The notes beneath the pieces were generated by a model. It was not told where the DNA came from, did not search any database, and worked only from the letters and a program-made list of their open reading frames with translations. Positions 13,090-25,200 of a DNA stretch of 64,000 nt are shown here, piece by piece (position 1 is the first letter of the stretch; every line of letters starts with the position of its first letter). Made by a program: the position numbers and the translations under genes. The stretch comes from Isoetes taiwanensis (taxonomy: Eukaryota; Streptophyta; Lycopodiopsida; Isoetales; Isoetaceae), in the NCBI GenBank assembly GCA_021234155.1, contig JAJEKV010000031.1, forward strand, positions 2,223,614 through 2,287,613, given 5' to 3'.

Positions 13090-15110
13090 TAAATGTGGTA
13101 CATTACGTGGGTGGAAGGGAATGAGGTAAGCAAGGTTGTGGCTTCTTAAATGGGTGTGTATTTTTAGTGTTCGAGGGTTTTGTTGGGCTCTTTTGTGATA
13201 ACTTTCTGTTGTGGTGATTGAAGGTCTTAGCATTTTGGCGATTGAAGGTTTGTGACTTGAATTGAAGTTTGTTGGAGTTAGGGATGAAATCAGCGGTAGC
13301 ATGGCATAGAAATATAGACTAGTGGGGTAGATGACATTGTAGGAAGCTTGAAAGTTAGTTAAATTTGTGAATGCTAAAGAGAAAGAAATTTGTTGGTAAG
13401 ATTGCATTGAAATTGTGGACATGCGGTGATGATCAACAAAATTCAATTAAGGAGTATTGAGATGATCTACTTACTAGATTGAAGGATTAGATGAGAGTTT
13501 ATCAGATTACAAATGAGTAATGATCTTCAAGCACATGCTATCTTCTAATTGAGTGCATAGTGTTTCCTAGGAAAAAATTAGTGTGGCGGATATGTTGGAT
13601 ATATGGGTGGCATATACTATGATGCCAAAAAAAATATGTTAGTCTTTGTTGTATCACATTTTCATAAGAAATGGGAAAAAAAAGAGGGAATTGTCGAAGT
13701 GAATCACGGTGTGTTTGTAAGTACTTCCTTCTGGTCAGTTGAATGTCGTGAAAGTTCCCATATTGGTTCTGTTTCTTTCATATGGTTGTCAAGTTGTCTG
13801 TTTTAATATTCTCGTATATTTGGAAGTAGTGAAAGTTTGAAACTTAATTATAGAATTGATCTAGTTACAGTTAGGAGGGATTATATGAGAGTTTATCTGA
13901 TTACAAAGGAGTAATGATTTTCAAGTTCTCTGTTTAATATCTTTGTATATTTGGAAGTAGTGAAAGTTTGAAACTTAGTTATAAAATTGTGAGGGCTTAA
14001 ATTTAAGGGGATTATTTATATATTGAGCAGTTTATTTGATGTTGGTGTTGCTTTGTATGTGCGAGAGTGGATTGAGAATAAGGTTTAGTGAGTGGTATTG
14101 GAAGCGTGGCGTCTACAGTGGAAGGTTGTCTGGTGAGTTCTTTGGTGTGTTAAACATTCTAGGATTTGGGTGCAGGTAGTAGGTTGGATATTTGTAGTAG
14201 GTAGTAGGTTGTGGCTTCTTAAATGGGTGTGTGTTTTAGTGTTCGAGGGTTTTGTTGGGCTCTTTTGTGATAAGCTGGCATAGAAATATAGACTCTTTGG
14301 GGTAGATGACATTCTTGAGGGAAGCTTGAAAGTTAGTTAAATTTGTGAATGCTAAAAGAAAGAAAGTTGTTAAGTAAGATTGCATTGAAATTGTGGACAT
14401 GCGGTGATAATCAACAAAATTCAATTAAGGAGTATTGAGATGATCTACTTACTAGATTGAGAAGGATTATATGAGAGTTTTATGATTATGAAGGAGTAAT
14501 GATCTTCAAGCACATGCTATGTTCTAATTCGAGTGCATAGTGTTTCTGGGAAGAATTAGTGTGGCGGATGTGTTGGATATATGGGTGGCATATACTATGA
14601 TGCCCAAAAATATGTTGGTCTTTGTTCTATCACATTTTCATAAGAAAGGGAAAAAAAAAGGAATTGTGCGAAGTGAATGGGTGTGTTTGTAAGTACTTCC
14701 TTAAAGTCCGATTGGTGATAAGTGAAACTTCCCATATTAGTTCTGGTTCTTTCATATGGTTGTCAAGTTGTCTGTTTAATATTTTAAGTATATTTGGAAG
14801 TAGTGAAAGTTTGAAAGTTAATTATAGAATTGATCTACTTACAGTTCGAGAAGGATTATATGAGAGTTTATACGGATTACAAAGGAGTAATGATCTTCAA
14901 GTTCTCTGTTTAACATCTTTGTATATTTGGAAGTAGTGAAAGTTTGAAACTTAATTATAAAATTGTGAGGGCTTAAATTTAAGGGGATTATTTATATATT
15001 GGCGGTTTGTTTGATGTTGGTGTTGCTTTGTATGTGTAAGATGCGGATTCGAGAATAAGGTTTAAGTGGTGAGTGCTTGGAGGCGTGGCGTCTCGATGGA
15101 AGGTGGCTAT
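13090..15110. repeat. Two tandem copies of a ~1-kb repeat block
   Basis: Unit 1 (about 13090-14080) and unit 2 (about 14200-15110) share long colinear stretches. One begins AGTATTGAGATGATCTACTT (13455 and 14431), one is the GTGGGTGGCATATACTATGA region (13604 and 14584), and one contains GGGCTTAAATTTAAGGGGAT (13992 and 14973). A third partial copy of the last part occurs near 16535. No coding function is evident. The position just upstream of Helitron coding sequence suggests Helitron 5' non-coding sequence that was duplicated. Confidence 0.7.
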
Positions 15111-15239
15111 TTACATTGGTTGGTAAAGGTCATGGTATTTTTGGATTGTCATGAGGAAGGTTGTCTGGTGAGTTTCTTTGGTGTGTTAAACATTCTAGGA
15201 TTTGGGTATGCTTGGTAGTAGGTTGGATATTTGTGTGTG

Positions 15240-17000
15240 TATCGTGTTTGAAAGGACTGGAGTGTGAGGTTGTAATGCCAAGGTCTAGAGTACAGATTGA
15301 TTTAAGTTATATATACTTTCTTTGATGATGTTAGAAGATTGGGCTTAAACGAGTATAGGTGGAGATGGTATGCAAATTTGGCTACGATACCTTTCGGTGT
15401 CGACGATGGGCAATGTGTCTATTTGAAAGCTACAAATCCTTGCGGTTAGGTATCGAGCCCGACCCGAGTCTTGCGAGGTAGTCACCGGCTTTCTCATCGC
15501 AGCTGAGTCGAGAATGCCCTCGACTTACCAACAATCAAGAAAGTCTGAGGCCTTCTTTTTCGACTTGCGAGTCGAAATTTCTCGACTTCGCAAGGCGAGA
15601 ATAAAGAGTGTACATTTTTGGATTGTTGGCTGGTTGAGGGATTCGACTCGCCGAAATCAAATGCATAAAGGCTGCGACACAAAGAATCTTGAAAAGCGAT
15701 CCGGCTCTCTTGCATTCTTCGGGTGCCTGATGATAGTGCGAGACACTCTCCTTCGGCGTATCTTGGTGAACATTGTGAAGGGAAGTGGTACGGTATGCAG
15801 AGCCTCTGGGTCGGGCTTGCTATCACGCAAGTTAGATATACTTTGTTGATGAGCTTAGAAGATTGGTGAAATGAGTATAGGTGCAGATGGTATGCAAATT
15901 TGGCTCACAATACCTTTGGGTCTTCGATGGGCAATGTGTCCATTTCAAAGCTACAAATCCATGCTGACACCACGGTTGAGTTTAAGAGTGGCCAGAATAG
16001 ATATTTTTGCTTGATTTTTTAAGTTCAAAGATGAAAGCAACGGACTAAGAAGCGGTAGTTGACTAGCGGATTTATAATTGGGCAAAGATGTGAGATGGGA
16101 TTAAGATCCGAAAGTGTGTGAGTGATGAATATAGACTCCACTTCTGTTTGGAGATCTTGCTTTGCAAAAACATGGGCCTTGCCTGGTCATAGTTTTGTAG
16201 CTACTTGATGAGATCATGTAGATTTTGGTATGAAAACTAACGGTTCGTATGTGCAATGGTTCTTGAAGTAGATAAAAAGATGTGAGATGGGATTAAGATC
16301 CGAAAGTGTATGAGTAATGAATATAGACTCCACTTCTGTTTGGAGACCTTGCTTTGCAAAAACATGGGCCTTCTATCAGTGTAAAGGAGCAAATCTCAAT
16401 GCACAGTCATCATAGTTACGTAGCTACTTGATGAGATCATGTAGATTTTGGTTTTAAAACTAACGGTTCGTATGTGCAATGGTTCTTGAAGTAGATAAAA
16501 TTATGCACTTCTTGAAATTTACTTAAATTTGTGACGCCTTAAATTTACGGGGACTATTTATATGTTGAGTAGTTTGTTTTCTTTGTTGATGTTACTTTGT
16601 ATGTGCGGGGGAGGGCTTGGAGGGTTTTGTGAGTGGATTTGGGGGCGTCTTGAGTGCATGGGAGGGTGGGTGGGTGGCTGTCATCATCGTTGTGCGGTAA
16701 GGTTATGGTATTTTGGATTGTGATAAGTAAGGTTATGTTGGTGAGTCTAGCTGGTGTATTAAGTATTCTAGGATTTGGGTGGGTAGTAGGTTGAATATTT
16801 TTTGTGTGTATCGTGTTCCAAAGGACTGGAGTCACGAGGTTGCAATGCCAAGGCCTAGAGTAGAGATTGATCCAAGTCCGGACATACTCTGTGATGAGCT
16901 TAGAAGATTGAGGCAAAATGAGTCTAGGGCGGAGATGGCATGCGAGGAGTTGTCTCGGAGAGGAGAGATGAGTTGAGGCGTGAGAGGGGGTTCGGAGTGG
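15240..17000 (+). pseudogene. Repeated Helitron N-terminal ORF pieces
   Basis: A short start module reading MPRPRVEIDPSPDILCDELR, followed by RRLRQNESR, is seen at 16849-16930. A degraded copy starts at about 15269, and a third, lacking the start, lies near 15835-15960. The modules sit directly upstream of Helitron Rep sequence in the same orientation, so I infer they are the N-terminus of the Helitron protein copied several times. The intervening DNA holds a 200-bp tandem duplication. Confidence 0.4.
16084..16504. repeat. Tandem duplication, ~195 and ~230 bp units
   Basis: Unit 1 (16084-16275) and unit 2 (16276-16504) both begin AAAGATGTGAGATGGGATTA and both end with a block containing CTAACGGTTCGTATGTGCAA. 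Unit 2 has an extra ~40 bp after the CATGGGCC block. Confidence 0.8.
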
Positions 17001-17099
17001 TTATCGGGTGGGGGGATTGGGTGGGAGGCATCTTGAGGAGGAGGGTGTGAGTGGGCAGCCAGATGGCAAAGAGATGTGGAGAGTGCTCGAAGTGGTGAC

Positions 17100-20000
17100 T
17101 GGGGCGAGCATGGCGGTTATACATTGGCAGCGGTATACTAAAGATGCAAGCTCGTCCTATTCCATCCGCTAGTGAATTCATGTGGAGCAATTTACCGTGT
17201 GCATTGTCGCGTGCGTTATTGCACAGTGAGAGTCAAACCTTACATTTGCAATGGCGGGCCGGTATCTTACCAAAGCTACCGAATTGCCTAGTTAGTTGGC
17301 GGATGTTTATGAGGAAGCGGGATTTAGTGCGAAGAGTCGTGCATTAAACCATCTGTTTGCCTTCAACTGGGCTTGGTGTTGCGGGTGGAAAGTTTGTGCG
17401 AGTTAGGGATGCCATCCTCGGTTGCTTTGATGGGTAGGACATACCATAAAATACATCCTCACGTCAAAACACAGCCCGTCATTGCATTGGTATATTCATG
17501 ACAATAGTGAGAGAGAGAGGTTGCGGAAAGGAAGTTATTGCCGTTGCATGGGTGGCCGAATAGTGGCGACTCTAGAGAACATTAATCCTTACTATCATAT
17601 GATAAAGGCGAGTGAAGCAAATGCGGTTGGAGTCCGTGTTCTTGACATTGAATGGGCGATTTGCGGTGATGAAGTTCTTGCCATAGTGCATGCAAATAAC
17701 TTCGATCACAATTAATCCAAGAATAGCGGTTTTGGCTTCACCAAGATCAACGACCCATTTTTATGAATATCTTTGGATCGGCAATATGAACCCTTGCAAT
17801 ACCCGCTTATATTTCTAGCTTGGGCCGGGATGGTTCCACGATAATGACCGGCCAGATGTCGCGCAGTGGATTGGTATAGAGTCACGTTTGCTTCATGAGG
17901 TCGCGGTTTCTTGGTTAGGACATCGACTTGTGAATACCTTGTGGATATGTATTCTAGAATTCGAAGAAGAAAGGCTGAATTTCTTGGCAACTAATGGATA
18001 TGAGAGGTCGAGGTCTATGGTTGCGATTCAAATGTTGAGGAGGATGATGATTTTATTGAGAACCGGGGTGAAGGCGATTATGTCCGCCGGTCGCTCCCTT
18101 AAATCTTTTATTGGTTCTAGGCGGTGGTGCTTTCGGTCAGATTGCGGATCGTTAGCTCTTGCAAGAGTGAAGGGCCTCCTAGCCTTTTTTATTACAATGA
18201 CTATGAATCGGATTGGCGAGATCAAAGGCGGTGTTGCGGCGTTGGGCAAGCTAGCTGCCGGATGTGCCAACCATTGTTGTCAGTCATTCCATGCTCGTTT
18301 CAATCTTTGAAGAATTTCTTGCGTTCTTATGTTAGTAAAACTGGCATGTATATGATCCATATTATAGAATTCGAAACATGGGCTGCCTCATGGCCATATT
18401 GTACTTAAAAGCGAGAACATGAGATTCCATTTGAGGTCATTGACTTGCTAATATCTGGCTGAGATTCGAGAAAATGATGAGAGGTGCTTGCTCAAATGGT
18501 ACGAAAATATATGGTGCACAATCACTCTGAACGATGCTCTAAGGATGGGGCATGCTGTTGGCATTATCCTCGAGACTTGACTACAAGAACACATTTGGAC
18601 TCGAAGGGTTATGTGCAGTATCGAAGAAGGAAAGTTGAAGATAGATATGTTGTGTCATACTCACCTTTCCTGTTAAAGCAGTTTGATTGTCATATCAATG
18701 TTGATGTTGCTTCGACTGTTCATATCTTCATGTATCTATACAGCTATATTTATAAAGGTTTTGACAAGGTGGAGTATCGAATTGATCGTGAGCGACAATT
18801 TGATGATGAGATCGTGATTACCAAAGTGCAAGGTATCTATCATCGTCGGAGGGGGATGGCGAATACTAAAGTTTCATGTCACAGAAAAGTATCCTGGTGT
18901 TAAGTGTCTTCCACTTCATCGTCAACAAAGAACGAGTAGATCATATAGGAGGCCCAACAGCGCTTCGTTGCTTGATCGTTATTTCTTGAGACCTCTGCTA
19001 TATAGAATTCTCGGGAGCTAACCTATCTTGATTACTATGAGCGATCTGGCTTTGTATCTGTAGAGATAGAGCATATATCTTGATGGTGATCACCTTGAAC
19101 TAGCTAGGCGCGACTTCCTAGGAACATAGTTAGGAAGAGAAGTAAGCAAACCCTTATTTGTAGAATAAGGTTGGTGATGACACGTGAGGGGGAGCTATTC
19201 TATTTGCGACAGTTGCTGCTGCATACTCCAGCAAGGTGTTGGGAAGACTTAAAGAAGTATAATGGGACTACCTATGATACCTATCAAGAAGTGGTAACTG
19301 CTGTTATGGGTTTATTGCATGATAGATCAGAGCCAGTTGTGACAATGCAAGAGGCAGTGTTGGCGTTGCAAACGCCGTCGCAATTGCGTTTCCTTTTTGC
19401 ATTGCTTATCCTTGATGGCTCCAGCAGAAGTGAGTTGTGGTCAATTTTCATGATGAGCTGATAAAAGACTTCCATGATATTTGAGGCGGGCACTTTGCTT
19501 GGCAGAGCGGCAAGCTCTTTTGTGCATTGAAAATGTGCTTGTGCAACATGGCTCTAGTGTTCTTTGGCTTTGGGCTGCTGAAATCCACATTGGTCACAAG
19601 CTAGTGTTGCAAGAGTTGTCAAAGTTTCCTCACCATAGATCTTACATAGAAGAGAGTAAAAAAAGATCGTGATAAGATGAGCGTGAATCAAGGACAAATA
19701 TATGATTATGTTGAAGGCGGTGCATGGGCGGGGATAAAAGACTGTGTTTATTGATGGGAAAGAGTACAGGTAAGACTTTCCTACTTGAATGCTATATGTT
19801 TGTTAATCGGAGGGTCCCGGTTGATTGTTTTGCCACGTGCAACAAAGCGCATTGGCTGGCCTGTTATACCCGGAGGGGAAAGCTGCGACTCATTGTTTCA
19901 AATTCATGGCGAGAATAGTGTTGCTGTGCACTCGACTATTGAGGCCACGTCTGAGAAAGCGAGCTTGCTGATTGAATGCCATTTAATCATTTGGGATGAA

Positions 20001-21030
20001 TTTGCGATGGCAAATAGAGCTGCGATTGAATCAGCAAGTGTGATTCTCTGAGAACTGTGTAGAAATGATGTTCCATTTGGAGGAAAATGTTTTGTGGGCT
20101 GCAGCGACTTTAGGCGGATAGCTCATAGTACCGAGTCGCGAGGGAGAAGTGCAACAGTAGCTGCTTCTATTAAATCATCTGAGATTTGGAGAGCATTTAT
20201 TATTCACAAGTTAGATGTATCGGTTAGAAATGTTGCGGACCCAGAGTTAATAACATTAGTGTCGTCCATAGGTGAGAATTGGCAATCAGATGTTGTGACA
20301 TTTGATTTGTTTTCCACAACAACATCTATGGAAGAGGCACGGGAATTCTTATACCCGGCAGATATTGTTTGTAGACCAACTTTGTGTGAAAGAAGAGCAT
20401 TTTTATCTCCATTAAATGTGCATGTGGATGAGTTTAACAGGTCTATTCTTGATCGTATGCCAGGTCTGGAAAAGAGATATTATTCTCAGGATTCCATAAG
20501 TGAAAGTGACCAGGTAATTCACACAAGCGCTCTTGCTGAAAATGAGTTTCTTCATAGTTATGATCACCCGACTTTGCCCAAACACACGCTTTGTCTTAAA
20601 GTAGGAGCTGTGTGTCAAATTATGAGATTGTTGGATGCGAGTAAAGGGCTTGTGAAGAATGTTAGAGTTGTTATACACGAAATGCACAACAGATTTGTGA
20701 TTGTCCGGCTTCTTGGACATGAGGACACGAGCTCAGAAAATATACATGCGATTTGTCGGGCAGATTTCTTTTCACCCGGCTGCTTGCCCTTTTCCAAATA
20801 CATAGGCGTCACCGCCGCTCAATTTGGCATACTCAACGACATTCCACAGTTGTCTTGGCCTAACATTAGATAAAATAGTCCTGGATTTGCGAACGAATGT
20901 GTTTGCTCATGGGCAATTGTACACTGCATTGACAAGAATACGAACTAGGGAAGATGCGCTGATCCTACAGAACGAGGAATTGGCATCTGTAACGACTAGA
21001 AATGTTGTTTTTAGAGAATTGCTTGAATAG
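17100..21030 (+). mobile_element. Decayed Helitron Rep/helicase
   Basis: Helitron proteins combine a HUH replication initiator with a PIF1-type helicase for rolling-circle transposition. The Rep side includes LADVYEEAGFSAKSRALNHL (~17300) and the block at 18510-18900 with CSKDGACCWHYP, GYVQYRRR, CHINVDV and YLYSYIYKG, which is typical of Helitron Rep. Next comes the inter-domain region with GELFYLRQLLLHTPA (~19190). The helicase has a Walker-A relic GKSTGKTFL (~19755), LIIWDEFAMANRAAIE (~19985), then a long open stretch at 20094-20873 with SPLNVHVDEFN and LCLKVGAVCQIMRLLDASKG, then LRTNVFAHGQLYTALTR (~20890) in another frame. Many frameshifts and stops make it non-functional. I did not find the terminal TC or CTRR hairpin. 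Confidence 0.85.
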
Positions 21031-21039
21031 TTGGTAATT

Positions 21040-22500
21040 TTTTTCCGCCATTATTTGTGATGGAGTTTTGATAACTTTAATTGTGTTCTGAAAAAGTGTG
21101 TTCGTTGTGTTCGCGGCTGAGCTAGGTAGTTCTCGTGCTGACTTTGTTGCGTGTGTGCATGATGATGAGGTATCCCTTGATGTCATCTCTTCTCGTGTAT
21201 GTAAAGATTTTTATTTTTGAGGAAATGTTGCATTACAAATGATGCGAAAACATGGGAAGTGGGAGAACAATTTGTCCATTGGTTCAATTAACTCCTTACC
21301 AAGCAAATTGGACAATTAAAGTAAAAAGTAATATGGAAAGGACCTTCACGAGAGTTTGAGAAACGGTAAGACCGAGGGCAAGGGAAATTGTTTAATGTGG
21401 AGCTAAGAGACAAGGATGTATGCAAATTTGAATTGATTGGATTCTTACTTCCCTTGCTTCATGAATATTTAGAGAGTCGTCTTAATATATACAGGGAACG
21501 GAAATTCAAGCAACAATGTTTGACGAGGCAGCTGACAAATTCTACAATAGACTTGAGTTGATGAAGGTATGTTATAGGTTGATGCATAAATTGGGGATTA
21601 TGTCATGAATAGAGGTAGTCGTTGAAGTTCTTTGTGGACATGTAGGTGTATTACATCTCTAAAGGAGTTGTTCGTTGAACAAGCGATATACAACCGTAAA
21701 CCATGACTATCGATAGCGCTTGATGCACAATCAATAATTGAAGTTGCCAGTGATGGGACTGCGGAGGTGGGAAACTCAATGGAGCAGAAGTTTGCAAAAG
21801 TAGATGAATTGCACAAGTACCTTGATGGGAAAGTGGTCTTTGGTACATGAAATACTCTCCGATTTGTTTGTTATGGTATTGAGATAGAATACATTGTATA
21901 ATTTCTCACCTTTGCGAGATGTCATTGGAATTGTTTGCTCGGTCTACGTGTAAAGCTGTTCAGTAGGAAATATGATAAGCAAGATGTTTTAAAGCGTACC
22001 ATCAGCCTCCTTGATGAAAGGTATTTTATGAATACAACACAAGCGTGTGGATATTTTCTAACAAAGGAAACATATTCGGTGGAAAAAGTGTAAATGTGAG
22101 CCTATGGGAGATCTTGTTGTGAATGAAGGAGAGAAGCATGCCGCATAAATGTTGTGTGACATCCCAATAGTATCTTGACTCGTGTTCGAGCTAGCAAATT
22201 TCGAGGTTCTACTAATACTATTGATTGAATTAAATTCTTTGATTGAAGCTGGCGATTAGATAGTGTCTTACGCAGTGTCTCTTTGTCAACAACAAATAAA
22301 ACAATGATGGAATTAAATCCAAAACATTCGCGCATTCTTGCCTTCATACATGGTATGGGTTACGTGACTTCCCTTTAAATATTGTAGCATGCTAATTCAA
22401 TCACACTAAAGGTATGAGCAAGAGGGACAGAAGTGTACAACGACGCCAGCAGGTACATTGCATGATCGTGCATTTGTATCAGACATATTACAACCTTCTG
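21040..22500. other. Helitron-internal sequence, nothing firm
   Basis: Between the helicase and the RPA-like remnant. The same orientation and frame scraps fit the linker or RPA ORF 5' part, but no domain can be named. Confidence 0.3.
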
Positions 22501-22539
22501 TTGGGGATGGGCAGGTAGGTTGTTAGTATGAGGTATGTT

Positions 22540-23250
22540 GATTCCTTGCTTTTTGCAGTCGCTTATTCTAAGCTGCTTCTTGTGAAGATTGAGTACTTCA
22601 ATGTTCGGGCGTGCATAACGTTTATTGATCCAAACCAGCCAATGTGGTATGAGGCATGTCTAAGATGCAGTAAGAAGGTAAAATGGCGAGAATCAGAATT
22701 TTGGTGCGAGAAATGTGGGCTGACTCTTGAACCATTAAAGAGGTGAGAGAGAGCTCTGATTTACCAATTGGTTTGAATGGATGTGTGATGTCATTGTTAT
22801 GATCGGGTATATATTCCATGCAGCGTTGGGAGATGCAACGAGGAGAAATTGTAGTTACTATCTTCAATAATGAAGGACAACAAATCTTAGAGGCCCGGAC
22901 CGCGGATGAGATGTCAAAAAATCGGGGATAATGTAAGATAAGATTGGGGTGAGATTCTGCTGATGATTTTGTGATAGAAATTAGCAGTTATCGATTAGGG
23001 AGAATAATCAACAAGAATATTATTCTCTCTTTATGGAGCACCTTTGGATTAGCAAAATATTCCGAGCTGGCGTAGTTCGAGACGAATACAATGGATTCAA
23101 GAGTCCGCGAGTTGTGGTTCGTGAAGTCACGACGACTATAGATTGGGAAGTGAATCGAGGTTGTCATAGACGGAATAAAGAGGTCTAAAATGAGATTGGG
23201 AGGAGAGTTTAACCAGTTCAGCTTGGAATCTCCAGTGGACAACGTATAGT
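22540..23250 (+). pseudogene. RPA70-like single-strand DNA-binding ORF remnant (Helitron-borne)
   Basis: The block WYEACLRCSKKV followed by WCEKCG (22650-22720) matches the zinc-ribbon of the RPA70 C-terminal OB fold, where four cysteines bind zinc. About 110 bp further a frame reads IVTIFNNEGQQILEART (approximate frame), and near 23030-23140 another reads FMEHLWISKIFRAGVVRDEY, close to the usual F-x-F-K-LR..ETYN region. Plant Helitrons commonly carry RPA-like ORFs next to Rep/helicase, and the position and strand agree. Several frameshifts show it is broken. A host RPA pseudogene cannot be fully excluded. Confidence 0.65.
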
Positions 23251-24200
23251 TATCGTTTGCATAAAGGAGCTGCAGCTCTGCTGTGGTCGATCTAAGTAAG
23301 TAGTTAATTTGAAATTGATATTATGTCATCTATTAGAAACTTTGACTTTTTGTTGTGAAGTTGTCTTTGTGTTTGGGATTTTGTTCTCAAACTCTATGTG
23401 TTTTCTTTATGAAGCTGCTTCCATGGTACACAGTAGATTTTGGTTAATTAGTAATAGCGAGAGGTACTTATATGAAGTGATTTGGATGATAGTATTCCAG
23501 TCTGTATCCATGATTAAACTTCCGCGTGAAACTTATTGCTAATATTTGTTACTGAAATGATGTTTAACAAGTGATAAATCTATTGATGGCATGACAACTG
23601 GTAAATTTAGTGGTGGTATTTGTCAACGAAGTGATGTGTATGATAACGTGTTTGAGAAAAAGACTGGTAAATTATAGGTTAGTTTTAGATGACCTGTGCG
23701 AGATTACTGGTATGCTTGAATAGTGAAGAGAGGACAGAGAAGGTTCATATGAAGGCAGGATTACGAATGACATAGCTGGGGTCAGTAAGTTGGAGGTGGA
23801 GAATATATTGTTGAAGGCAAAGCTGGCGTCTATTATAGCGATGCTTTGGAGTTTACACGTTGAATATGAACCTCGGTACATGGACCATATTGAAGACGGA
23901 AATGCTCAAGCTCAGAAACAATTTTCGAGTTCTACGGTGGCACAGAAGACTGCTGAGGCTTTGCAGTCGAAAGATGACGACATGGAATACTTAAATAAGT
24001 TACAAAATAGAAAGTAGTTACAATGTCATTCTTATCAGAAAAGAACAACGGAATTTGAACAGAAACTGACTGATTGACATTCAGGAATGAATAAGTTCTC
24101 TGGAAACAATAGTGAGAAAGATCATGGTGCAATAAATGCAGAGTATGATGACAGGGTGATTCAAGATTCAGAAGCATTTGATTGTATTAACAAAGTGCAT
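23251..24200 (+). other. Possible tail of Helitron, no domain
   Basis: A 75-codon frame at 23790-24017 is rich in A, E, K and Q and could form a helix. I recognise no domain. The remainder is AT-rich. Confidence 0.25.
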
Positions 24201-25200
24201 TGTTGGTTGGTTGGTGATGTGCACGTCGTGTGAGGGAATGTTTGGCTGGTGGCTTGTCCCGGTTCGCCCAGGGTGGATAGCTGGTGCGACGGCATTGACG
24301 CGCCTTAGGCCTTGGCTAGTTGGGCTGGTTGTTGGTTAGAACTAAATGGCTGGTAGCTTCGCTCAGTTGGTTCAAGGCTTTTTGAGCTGGGATGCGCCAT
24401 CGCCCCGGCAGTGATCTTAGTCGAGGGCTGGTCGGGCTGGTTACCAATGGCGAGCCTCGGTGATCACAATTTGCACTAATTGTGTGGTTTTGCTTCCCAA
24501 CGGGGTTAGCTCGGCTTCCCCATTGTCTTGGCCATGGAGTCGTTCACGAAGTCAGAGGAGACATGGTGAACTTCGAAACGGCTTTTGGTAAGGTGGGTGG
24601 TTCTTGTTGGGTGGTTTTGGCCCGACGGGGCCTTGGCATCCGACCAAGACTTTTAGCTATAAACATGGCCAACACTCTTGTTCGACTCGACGGCTACTCG
24701 GAACGGTTGCCTGTTGGGTTGATCTAGCCAGTTCGTGGCTTTCCTTCCCAAGCTTGTAAGACGGGGTGGAGCTGGAATGGGTTGCTTGTCGTTGGTCATT
24801 TTGGCTAACTGCGTCGGGCCCGTTCTTCGGACCCACCTTGGCTTGTGGGATTTGTGCGTGTTCAGATTGAGTTGGAAGTTGGGAAGTGCATTTCACCTTG
24901 TTGTTGTGTGCTATAATGCGGGTCCCTGACTCGCGTAGTGCTCGCCCCGTTTTCTAAAGGATTCGGTTTCTCGAGTTTGTGTGCCACACCGGTTTGGTGC
25001 CTTCCCTTTATTCCTCAATACTAGAAATTCGGCCTCGGCATCCGACCTGCCTCTTTGGAAACATGGTCGGAAGGTTGCCAAGGCCTATTGGGAATGTGAT
25101 GTTTGTTTGGGATTGGCTTCATCGTGCCAATCATGCAAGATGGACATGGTTGATGCTAACTCTATTGGTGTAGAGGTGGAACATAATATTTAGGGCACAT
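24201..25200 (+). other. GC-richer stretch 5' of the LINE, likely ORF1 relic
   Basis: Base composition is clearly more GC-rich than the surroundings. A short frame near 25060-25190 contains CDVCLGLASSCQSCKMDM, a cysteine pattern that could be a zinc module. It lies directly upstream of the LINE endonuclease in the same orientation, so it may be the ORF1 end. Not recognised further. Confidence 0.3.

Noticed and set aside
12440-15400. Several 60-130 codon frames on both strands
   Set aside because: They lie in repeated non-coding blocks, are low in complexity (Thr/His/Asn runs), and are not conserved in frame between the repeat copies.
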